5,436 nt of DNA. Source: Gammaproteobacteria bacterium (GTDB lineage Bacteria; Pseudomonadota; Gammaproteobacteria; Thiohalomonadales; Thiohalomonadaceae). The notes beneath the pieces were generated by a model that saw nothing but the letters and a program-made list of their open reading frames with translations, had not been told where the DNA came from and ran no database searches. Position 1 is the first letter of the stretch, and every line of letters starts with the position of its first letter. Positions 1 to 5,436 of the stretch are shown in pieces. The stretch covers positions 1 to 5,436 of the forward strand of contig JAPHSO010000137.1 of the NCBI GenBank assembly GCA_026193675.1, read 5' to 3'. The translations under genes were made by a program, and so were the position numbers.

Positions 1-566
1 CCCTGAGCGACAATTTGATGAGCCAGATTGCGGTTTGATGCAGGGTAGACCCGATCAGGACCGGTACCAAGTACCGCGATAGTGCTACCACCAGCTTTGA
101 GAGCCCCTTCATGGCTAGCGGTGTCAACACCCAGGGCCAGTCCGCTGGTAACGGTCAAGCCGACACTGGCGAAATAGTGGGCAAAATCGCTGGCAGTTTC
201 AGCGCCGATTCGACTTGGGTTGCGACTACCGACAATGGCGATCTGTGGGGTATTAAGAAGCTGTAGATCGCCGAGGGTAAAAAGCAGAGCAGGAGCGTCA
301 CTGAGTAATTTGAGCTGTTTGGGGTAGTGAGGGCTCTGCTGTGTGACAATTGCGTTGCCATCAATTTCGAGCCAACGGAGGGTCTCATCGATACGCTGTT
401 GCTGAGGATTCTGAACGGCAGCTTTTAACTTCTCATTCAGGTCGCTTTGGGAGGCCTCGCTAAAGATCGCCTCAGGAGAACCGAATCGCTCCAGAAGTCG
501 GTTCTGCTGAACGGCACCGATCCCGGGGAGATGGATCAGCTTTACCCATGCTTCGGTTGAGTCCAT
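1..566 (-). CDS. dprA: DNA-processing protein DprA (Smf), N-terminal half, truncated by the window edge
   Basis: DprA is a cytoplasmic protein that binds incoming single-stranded DNA and loads RecA during natural transformation; it is also conserved in species not known to be competent. Read on the minus strand from the ATG at 564-566, 188 complete codons are present, about half of the usual 360-380 residues; the C-terminal part lies left of base 1. An N-terminal helix-hairpin-helix/SAM-like segment (LPGIGAVQQNRLLERFG, about residues 13-29) is followed by the start of the extended Rossmann fold: IAIVGSRNPS (about 109-118), SGLALGVDTASHEGAL (141-156, matching the family's SGxAxGID-xAHxGAL), TIAVLGTGPDRVYP (162-175) and the Asn of the following NRNL. 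No other in-frame start lies between the upstream in-frame stop and this ATG. There is no obvious Shine-Dalgarno sequence, which would fit translational coupling to the LysM gene ending 33 bases upstream. Identification is firm; only the 3' half is missing. Confidence 0.95.
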   Translation of the reverse strand, partial: MDSTEAWVKLIHLPGIGAVQQNRLLERFGSPEAIFSEASQSDLNEKLKAAVQNPQQQRIDETLRWLEIDGNAIVTQQSPHYPKQLKLLSDAPALLFTLGDLQLLNTPQIAIVGSRNPSRIGAETASDFAHYFASVGLTVTSGLALGVDTASHEGALKAGGSTIAVLGTGPDRVYPASNRNLAHQIVAQ

Positions 567-599
567 TAACCAAGCGGTGAGTGAGTCAAACTTATTAGA

Positions 600-1733
600 T
601 TAGGGATTCGTTACCCGATCATAGAGATGCAGCGGAACAGTAGAGTCCATCACCAGGGCATAACTGACTCGGTCAAATACGCGGAAGATCATCACCAGAC
701 CGCTACGCTCACCAGGGAGCAGGACCTCTTCACGATCCTCGGTGTAGTTATCGCGTGCAACCCGACCTGAACGGTAGGAGGCGAGGACATGCCCCTCCTC
801 AATCTCATCCTGTCTACCGAGATTGAGCACGACGATTTGGTGCTTTCCAGCCATTGAGACGCCATTAACAATGGAGATAATCTGAGCATCAACATTCTGC
901 TTGGGTGCATGGGGGATGTAGTTGCGATCCGGTTGTTGAGGCTCGGCAACAATCAGGCGGTCACCATTAAGAACCTCACGCTTGGCATAGGTGACAAGGA
1001 GGCTTGCGGGATCACCTTTGCGGGTAATCTGGCCATCCGCAAGATAGATCGCCTCATAACCGAGAATATCTTCATCATCCTTTGGGTTGATGTAGGCATC
1101 CCCTTTTCGAACAATGGTGTATCTCAGGTTAGGGATATCCTGCAGCTTACGAATATAGAGGGTGTTATCTATCCCGGCGACGAGATGCCCATCTACGCTT
1201 GATACCACATAAGGGGCATTATCGAGCTCCTTTTGGCTAATGATATGCGGCTTAATCAGGAACGAGCTGATGGCGTCGGTTGGGATGGTGCGGATTGCAC
1301 TTTTGATCTCAGTTCTGCGAACCTTGGGTGAGAGTTTTACAGTGGGATAGCTATCCTCTACCTGAGTTGTGGTCTCCATGACAGTGTCGCCACCGCGCTC
1401 GACCCTAATATAGGGGGCACCATCAATGTAGTGCAGAATCAGTACATCACCTGGATAGATCAGATGGGGGTTGGCAACCTGTGGATTGTTTTGCCACACC
1501 TCAGGCCAGCGCCATGGATCTTTGAGGAAGTAGCTGGAGATATCCCAAAGCGTGTCACCAATAACGACAGTGTAACGCTGAGGGTAGTCGGGCTTAATCT
1601 GAACAGCCTTTTGAACCTCAACCTCTTCAACAGGGGCGGGTTCAGGAGCCTCTGGGGCACTTGCACAGCCGGCCAGTAGCAAAATGAGAGAGAGGCTTAG
1701 ACCGCTCAGGCGGTAATAGTTTTTCTTATCCAT
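600..1733 (-). CDS. LysM-domain lipoprotein of unknown function (dprA-linked family)
   Basis: This encodes a 377-residue predicted lipoprotein. A short basic N-terminus and hydrophobic stretch end in a lipobox, LLAGC, with Cys23 as the acylated residue; Ala at +2 predicts sorting to the outer membrane rather than inner-membrane retention. A Pro/Glu/Val-rich linker (about 24-50) leads to one LysM domain (about 54-100: YTVVIGDTLWDIS near its start, NPHLIYPGDVLIL at its end), a peptidoglycan-binding fold. It carries a Trp-rich insert (DPWRWPEVWQ) typical of this subfamily. The remaining ~270 residues match no enzyme I recognise. The C-terminal ~110 residues have a beta-rich pattern (QIVVLNLGRQDEIEEGHVL, then SGLVMIFRVFDRVSYALVM) that I recall as conserved in the homologues encoded beside dprA in other gammaproteobacteria, such as the Pseudomonas LysM protein next to def. 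The ATG at 1731-1733 is supported by the intact signal peptide and a weak GGGA five bases upstream. It probably anchors the outer membrane to, or senses, peptidoglycan; that role is inference. Confidence 0.9.
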   Translation of the reverse strand: MDKKNYYRLSGLSLSLILLLAGCASAPEAPEPAPVEEVEVQKAVQIKPDYPQRYTVVIGDTLWDISSYFLKDPWRWPEVWQNNPQVANPHLIYPGDVLILHYIDGAPYIRVERGGDTVMETTTQVEDSYPTVKLSPKVRRTEIKSAIRTIPTDAISSFLIKPHIISQKELDNAPYVVSSVDGHLVAGIDNTLYIRKLQDIPNLRYTIVRKGDAYINPKDDEDILGYEAIYLADGQITRKGDPASLLVTYAKREVLNGDRLIVAEPQQPDRNYIPHAPKQNVDAQIISIVNGVSMAGKHQIVVLNLGRQDEIEEGHVLASYRSGRVARDNYTEDREEVLLPGERSGLVMIFRVFDRVSYALVMDSTVPLHLYDRVTNP

Positions 1734-1870
1734 TGAAATCCCAACAGTTTTTGTCTATCGCCGAGTTTAGCCTAATTCCCTGATAACGAAAAGAGAAGTT
1801 GATCACGGTGCCGGAAGCCCAATCTTCCAGTATCATTAGCACATTGAATAAATTAGATGAGGACGCCAAA
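1734..1870. promoter_or_regulatory. Divergent intergenic region between the LysM/dprA pair and def-fmt-rsmB
   Basis: These 137 bases separate two oppositely transcribed gene groups and so should hold promoters for both. I could not find a convincing sigma70 pair by eye. Candidates are a TAAACT-type -10 on the minus strand (plus-strand AGTTTA, 1764-1769) with a poor -35, and on the plus strand AT-rich TAAATT at 1849-1854, also with a poor -35. An imperfectly placed inverted repeat, GGAAG-cccaat-CTTCC (1813-1828), lies on the def side. The region is AT-richer than the flanking genes. The function as a promoter region follows from gene layout, not from a recognised motif. Confidence 0.5.
1859..1863 (+). 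promoter_or_regulatory. Ribosome binding site deciding the def start
   Basis: GAGGA lies seven bases upstream of the GTG at 1871, an ideal spacing. No comparable site precedes the upstream in-frame TTG at 1799, so this site supports the shorter form of peptide deformylase. Confidence 0.75.
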
Positions 1871-2374
1871 GTGGCACTACTCGATATCCTTCGTTTTCCA
1901 GATTCCCGTTTGCGTACCGTTGCCAAGTCGGTTGAGCAGGTCGATGACCCGATCCGGACCATCATTGATGATATGTTTGAGACGATGTATGCCGCTCCCG
2001 GCATCGGCCTTGCCGCCACTCAGGTCAATGTGCACCAAAAGATTATTGTGATCGATGTCTCTGAGGAGAAGAACCGGCCTCTGGTTTTGATCAATCCGAT
2101 GATCCTTGAGCGACGCGGGGCTAAGCAGGGGGATGAGGGGTGTCTATCGGTACCCGAATATTACGAGAGTGTTGAGCGGGCAGAATATGTTCGCGTCGAG
2201 GCGCTGGATCGAGATGGTAATCAGTATGAGCTTGAGGCTGAAGGGCTTTTGGCCGTCTGTATTCAGCACGAGATGGATCACCTTGAGGGGAAACTGTTTG
2301 TCGACTACCTCTCCAAACTGAAGCGCTCGCGGATCCAGAAGAAGCTTGAGAAGGCTGAAAAGCTGGCGGTATGA
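1871..2374 (+). CDS. def: Peptide deformylase
   Basis: Def removes the N-terminal formyl group from nascent proteins as they leave the ribosome, a step needed before methionine excision. The 167-residue product has all three family motifs: GIGLAATQ (44-51), EGCLS (89-93) and QHEMDH (132-137). Cys91, His133 and His137 should bind the catalytic metal, with Glu134 as the general base; these are each offset by one from the E. coli enzyme. The length equals that of typical gammaproteobacterial Def. I chose the GTG start because the encoded VALLDILRFPD aligns with the family N-terminus (E. coli MSVLQVLHIPD) and is preceded by GAGGA at 1859. The reading frame stays open upstream to a TTG at 1799, but the extra 24 residues look like untranslated leader. 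The stop codon overlaps the fmt start as ATGA, so the two genes are cotranscribed and probably translationally coupled. Confidence 0.96.
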   Translation: MALLDILRFPDSRLRTVAKSVEQVDDPIRTIIDDMFETMYAAPGIGLAATQVNVHQKIIVIDVSEEKNRPLVLINPMILERRGAKQGDEGCLSVPEYYESVERAEYVRVEALDRDGNQYELEAEGLLAVCIQHEMDHLEGKLFVDYLSKLKRSRIQKKLEKAEKLAV

Positions 2375-3327
2375 GTAAATCCATAATGGCTGATGAGTCG
2401 CTCGATATTATCTTCGCAGGAACCCCTGAGTTTGCAGCCGAGGCACTGCGCCAGTTATTGACCAAAGGTTTTAATGTTGTGGCGGTCTATACTCAACCCG
2501 ATCGCCCTGCAGGTCGTGGACGTAAACTGACTGCCAGTCCGGTTAAGGAGCTTGCGCTGGAGCATGGGCTGCCGGTCTACCAACCTGAATCTTTTAAAGA
2601 TGAGTCTGCAGTTACTGAGCTTACTGAGCTCAAACCGGGTCTGATGATTGTGGCCGCCTATGGACTGCTACTCCCCCCCAGTGTGCTGGAGATTCCAACC
2701 CATGGATGTATCAATATTCACGCCTCACTGCTGCCACGTTGGCGCGGTGCGGCGCCCATTCAGCGAGCAATTCTAGCTGGAGATGCTGAGACCGGTATCA
2801 CCATTATGCAGATGAATGAGGGGTTAGATACCGGAGCGATGCTGCATAAAAGAGTGATCCCGATCAATCCTGCAGAGAGCGCAGGAGCGCTACATGATCG
2901 TCTTGCGCTGTTGGGTGGTGAGGCGATGCTGGAGGCGTTGGATATGCTGCGTAGCGATAGTTTAAAGCCTGAAGAGCAGAATGATGATGAAGCATGTTAT
3001 GCCGCCAAGCTGAAAAAGGATGAGGCGCAGATCGACTGGAACCGGTCGGCTGAACAGATCGCTCGTCAGGTTGCCGCCTTCAATCCATGGCCGGTAGCTC
3101 AGACCACATGGGGAGATAAGGCGCTGCGCATCTGGCAGGCGATAGCCGTCAATGAATTAGCGGGTAAAACAGCAGGAGAGGTGATCTCTGCGAACAAGAG
3201 CGGTATCGATGTGAGTTGTGGTGCAGGTGTGTTGCGTATTACAGAGCTGCAGATGCCGGGCAAAAAGCGGGTCGATGCAGCCAGCTTTATCAATGCCTAC
3301 ACCATCAGTGGCGTGACTCTCAGCTAG
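2371..3327 (+). CDS. fmt: Methionyl-tRNA(fMet) formyltransferase
   Basis: Fmt transfers a formyl group from 10-formyltetrahydrofolate to the methionine of initiator tRNA, making fMet-tRNA for translation initiation in the cytoplasm. The 318-residue product matches the usual length (E. coli 315). The N-terminal Rossmann-type catalytic domain begins IIFAGTPEFAAEAL (13-26) and includes TQPDRPAGRGRKL (41-53), where the family's tRNA-contacting loop lies. It also contains the signature CINIHASLLPRWRGAAPIQ (113-131). Asn115 and His117, with Asp153 in GLDTG, form the expected catalytic triad. The C-terminal OB-fold domain starts around residue 210, with IDW (221-223) and AFNPWP (236-241) as landmarks. 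The ATG overlaps the def stop by four bases (ATGA) without a strong Shine-Dalgarno of its own, which points to coupling with def. An in-frame ATG five codons later (MADESLDIIF) is a less likely alternative. Its biochemical partner is the def product just upstream. Confidence 0.97.
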   Translation: MSKSIMADESLDIIFAGTPEFAAEALRQLLTKGFNVVAVYTQPDRPAGRGRKLTASPVKELALEHGLPVYQPESFKDESAVTELTELKPGLMIVAAYGLLLPPSVLEIPTHGCINIHASLLPRWRGAAPIQRAILAGDAETGITIMQMNEGLDTGAMLHKRVIPINPAESAGALHDRLALLGGEAMLEALDMLRSDSLKPEEQNDDEACYAAKLKKDEAQIDWNRSAEQIARQVAAFNPWPVAQTTWGDKALRIWQAIAVNELAGKTAGEVISANKSGIDVSCGAGVLRITELQMPGKKRVDAASFINAYTISGVTLS

Positions 3328-3340
3328 TGGCTAAAGGGAA

Positions 3341-3346
3341 AGGAGA
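3341..3346 (+). promoter_or_regulatory. Possible ribosome binding site for rsmB
   Basis: AGGAGA lies 13 bases before the ATG at 3360, somewhat farther than optimal. It lies downstream of the alternative GTG at 3327, which lacks any such site. It favours the ATG start but does not settle it. Confidence 0.45.
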
Positions 3347-3359
3347 TACCGCCAAGACA

Positions 3360-4670
3360 ATGGCTGCCCGTCTTGCAGCGGTCAGGGTGTTGCAACAGGT
3401 GGTTGATGAGGGGCAGTCACTCTCGGCCCAACTTGCGCAGATCCTGCCCAGAGTTGCAGCCGAAGAGCGGGGGTTGGTTCAGGAGATCAGTTATGGTGTT
3501 CTACGTTGGCTGCCCCAGCTAGATGCGATCCTCGAAAAGTTACTGAGGAAACCCCTTAAACGTAAAGATGTCGATGTTGAAATGCTGTTGTTGGTGGGGA
3601 TTTACCAACTTCAGCACCTCAATCTACCCGAATATGCGGCCATTTCTGAGACGGTTGAGATCACCCACAAGTTGCGTAAACAGTGGGCCAAGGGTTTTGT
3701 TAACGGCGTACTGAGAAATTTTCAGCGCGATGGTCAAAAAATTGTAACTGCCCTTAATGCCTATGCTGAGTCTGACGAATCAAAGTATCTCCATCCTCAG
3801 TGGCTGATTGGTAAGGTGAAGTTGGGATGGCCCGGGCAGTGGGAGCAGATCCTTGATGCCAACAACCAACGCCCACCGATGACGTTGCGAATTAATCTTG
3901 CTCAGACCGGTCGAGATGAGTTTTGCAAGCGGCTCGACAGTGCCGAAATCGGTTATCAGCAGAGCCGTTTTTCTCGCAGCGGCATCACGCTCACCAAGCC
4001 GATGGCTGTTGAACAGATTCCCGGATTTGTTGATGGCCTCGCCTCGGTCCAGGATGGTGCTGCACAATTTGCAGCAGAGTTGCTGGCTCCTGAGGCGAAT
4101 GAAAGGATCCTCGATGCCTGTGCGGCCCCTGGAGGCAAGACAGCCCATATTTTAGAGCGTGCTCCGAGCTGTGAATTGACCGCTCTGGATCACGATCCGC
4201 TGCGCCTTGAGCGTGTTGAGGAGAACCTGGAGCGGATCGGTGTAACGGCGCAGGTGATTGCCGGGGATGCGGCAAAACCGGCAGACTGGTGGGATGGTGA
4301 GCTTTATGATCGCATTCTGCTCGACGCCCCCTGTTCAGCGACAGGGGTGATCCGTCGTCATCCAGATATAAAAGTGCTGCGCCATCCCGACGACATCGAA
4401 ACACTTGTTTCACTGCAAAAGCAGATCCTCGATGCGCTTTGGAAGCTACTCAAGCCGGGGGGGACGCTTCTCTATGCCACCTGCTCAATACTGCCGCAGG
4501 AGAATAGCCAGCAGATCGATAGCTTTATCCAAAGAACCGAAGATGCTGAGCCCCAATCGATTGATGGGGAGTGGGGAATTGAAAGCGGAGTGGGTCGTCA
4601 GATCCTTCCCGGTATGGATGGAATGGATGGTTTTTTCTATGCCCTCTTGAAGAAGGCGGGTAATCAATAG
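3360..4670 (+). CDS. rsmB: 16S rRNA (cytosine-967-C5)-methyltransferase RsmB
   Basis: RsmB (also called Sun or Fmu) methylates C967 of 16S rRNA near the ribosomal P site using S-adenosylmethionine. The 436-residue product has an N-terminal NusB-like RNA-binding domain (about 1-140; AARLAAVRVLQQV, ISYGVLRW, KGFVNGVLRN). A linker with the RNA-recognition motif TLRIN (175-179) follows, then a Rossmann methyltransferase domain. Visible motifs are ILDACAAPGGKT (motif I, SAM binding, 250-261), TALDHDP (274-280), LDAPCSATG (motif IV, Cys325) and LYATCSILPQEN (motif VI, Cys375), ending with the family's DGFFYALL near the C-terminus. The two-cysteine arrangement is that of RNA m5C methyltransferases: Cys375 forms the covalent adduct and Cys325 aids release. 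I chose the ATG at 3360, which has AGGAGA upstream. A GTG at 3327, sharing its first base with the fmt stop (TAGTG), would add 11 mostly basic or polar residues and also aligns with the short leader of E. coli RsmB, so it remains possible. It is very likely in one operon with def and fmt. Confidence 0.95.
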   Translation: MAARLAAVRVLQQVVDEGQSLSAQLAQILPRVAAEERGLVQEISYGVLRWLPQLDAILEKLLRKPLKRKDVDVEMLLLVGIYQLQHLNLPEYAAISETVEITHKLRKQWAKGFVNGVLRNFQRDGQKIVTALNAYAESDESKYLHPQWLIGKVKLGWPGQWEQILDANNQRPPMTLRINLAQTGRDEFCKRLDSAEIGYQQSRFSRSGITLTKPMAVEQIPGFVDGLASVQDGAAQFAAELLAPEANERILDACAAPGGKTAHILERAPSCELTALDHDPLRLERVEENLERIGVTAQVIAGDAAKPADWWDGELYDRILLDAPCSATGVIRRHPDIKVLRHPDDIETLVSLQKQILDALWKLLKPGGTLLYATCSILPQENSQQIDSFIQRTEDAEPQSIDGEWGIESGVGRQILPGMDGMDGFFYALLKKAGNQ

Positions 4671-4736
4671 ATGCAGCGGCTCTGGTTCAGCGTTACAATC
4701 GCGCCGAATTAATTCCAGCATATTAATGAGTCGCGA
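4671..4736 (+). promoter_or_regulatory. rsmB-trkA spacer with a possible trkA promoter
   Basis: The 66 bases between rsmB and trkA contain TACAAT (4694-4699), a five-of-six match to the sigma70 -10 box, but the bases about 17 upstream do not resemble a -35 box. The spacer is AT-rich near the trkA start and holds no stem-loop followed by a T-run, so I see no terminator after rsmB. Read-through from rsmB is therefore likely, with or without an extra internal promoter. The promoter call is weak. Confidence 0.3.
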
Positions 4737-5436
4737 ATGAAGATCATTATTCTGGGTGCCGGTCAGGTCGGCACCTCTCTGGCCAACAATCTCGCGAGTG
4801 AGGCCAATGACATCACCGTGGTTGATGTCAATGCAGATCTGTTGAGTCAGTTACAGGATCGACTTGATCTCCGCACAGTGATGGGGCGTGGTTCCCATCC
4901 CGAGGTTCTGATTCGTGCCGGTGCTGAAGATGCCGATATGATCATCGCGGTCACCAATAGTGACGAAACCAATATTGTCGCCTGCCAGGTCGCCTACACC
5001 CTGTTCCATACCCCTACCAAGATTGCTCGAATCCGTTCTCAGAACTACCTCTTTAAGCCGGAGCTGTTTGGCACTCAGGCGATGCCTATCGACTTTATTA
5101 TCAGCCCTGAACAGCTGGTGACTGACTATGTTTCGCGCATCATTGAGTATCCTGGTGCGCTTCAGGTTGTGGACTTTGCTGAAGGACGGGTACGTCTGGT
5201 TGCTGTCAGGGCATTTGAGGGGAGTCCGCTGGTTGGACATGAGCTGCGTGAGCTGCACGAACACTTCCCCAACATTAAAAGCCGAATTGCTGCCATCTAT
5301 CGAGAGGGTGAGGCGGTTTACCCTAAGGCTAAGACAGTCATTAAAGCGGATGATGAGATCTTCTTCGTTGCGTTCACCCCGGACTCGAACGCTGCAGCAA
5401 CCTGTGCGGCCGGTAAGGGAACAAACTTCCTTTATC
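4737..5436 (+). CDS. trkA: Trk system potassium transporter regulatory subunit TrkA, N-terminal half, truncated by the window edge
   Basis: TrkA is a peripheral cytoplasmic protein that binds NAD(H) and ATP and gates the TrkH/TrkG potassium channel. Read from the ATG at 4737, 233 codons are present, about half of the usual ~458. The first RCK/NAD-binding domain begins KIIILGAGQVGTSLANNL (2-19), with the Gly-rich dinucleotide loop GAGQVG and the acidic residue ending strand two in ITVVD (Asp30). Family blocks follow: GSHPEVLIRAGAEDADM (52-68), AVTNSDETNIVACQVAY (71-87), KIARIRS (95-101), PIDFIISPEQLV (117-128) and EYPGALQVVDFAEG (137-150). The first TrkA-C domain runs to about DDEIFFVA (205-212). 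After that the translation no longer resembles the conserved linker of the family, although the frame stays open to the window end. The start has only a poor Shine-Dalgarno (GAG about six bases upstream). The gene identity is certain; the last ~20 residues are doubtful. Confidence 0.94.
   Translation, partial: MKIIILGAGQVGTSLANNLASEANDITVVDVNADLLSQLQDRLDLRTVMGRGSHPEVLIRAGAEDADMIIAVTNSDETNIVACQVAYTLFHTPTKIARIRSQNYLFKPELFGTQAMPIDFIISPEQLVTDYVSRIIEYPGALQVVDFAEGRVRLVAVRAFEGSPLVGHELRELHEHFPNIKSRIAAIYREGEAVYPKAKTVIKADDEIFFVAFTPDSNAAATCAAGKGTNFLY

Noticed and set aside
909..1202. Plus-strand open frame inside the LysM lipoprotein gene
   Set aside because: It is a shadow of the minus-strand gene; the latter has a lipobox and LysM domain while this frame has no recognisable feature.
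3216..3359. Upstream in-frame extension of rsmB into the end of fmt
   Set aside because: It would overlap fmt by over 100 bases and encode a Cys/Gln/His-rich stretch unlike any RsmB N-terminus; the family starts near MAAR.
3991..4413. Long minus-strand open frame (about 140 codons) opposite rsmB
   Set aside because: It lies wholly inside a well-supported gene, has a Pro/Arg/His-rich composition typical of antisense shadows and shows no recognisable motif.
4613..4630. Near-perfect 9-base tandem duplication (ATGGATGGA, ATGGATGGT)
   Set aside because: It encodes MDGMDG just before the conserved FFYA of RsmB, a normal variation of the family's C-terminal DGFFYA motif.
4650..4736. Rho-independent terminator after rsmB
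   Set aside because: I found no GC-rich stem followed by a T-run in this spacer.
4851..5264. Minus-strand open frame (about 137 codons) opposite trkA
   Set aside because: It is antisense to strongly conserved TrkA coding sequence, with no domain signature and no ribosome binding site of note.

Overview
This window is an ordinary chromosomal housekeeping segment, almost certainly from a gammaproteobacterium. The gene order dprA <- LysM lipoprotein <- | -> def -> fmt -> rsmB -> trkA is a widely conserved arrangement in that class; Pseudomonas, for example, has the same block. Base composition is moderate, all genes use codons in a similar way, and there is no transposase, integrase, tRNA, CRISPR array or other sign of transfer. 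I would not name a genus from the sequence alone.

Layout. Bases 1-566 (minus strand) carry the N-terminal half of dprA, the DNA-uptake/recombination mediator, which runs off the left edge. It is preceded, 33 bases upstream on the same strand, by a gene for a 377-residue LysM lipoprotein of unknown function (600-1733). A 137-base divergent intergenic region (1734-1870) separates this leftward pair from a rightward run. That run is def (peptide deformylase, 1871-2374), fmt (Met-tRNA formyltransferase, 2371-3327, overlapping def by an ATGA), rsmB (16S rRNA m5C967 methyltransferase, 3360-4670) and, after a 66-base gap, trkA (K+ uptake regulatory subunit, 4737 to the right edge, truncated).

How the genes work together. 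Fmt formylates initiator Met-tRNA and Def removes the formyl group from new proteins, so the overlapping def-fmt pair encodes both ends of one cycle. RsmB modifies the ribosomal P-site region of 16S rRNA, so the first three rightward genes all serve translation. TrkA gates potassium uptake and has no clear functional tie to them beyond conserved synteny. The leftward pair links a cell-wall-binding lipoprotein to a DNA-processing protein.

I found no new biological system. The points most worth checking are: the last ~70 bases, where the otherwise textbook TrkA sequence suddenly stops matching its family; the uncharacterised but conserved LysM lipoprotein; and two start-codon decisions (def, rsmB) that automatic annotation could get wrong.
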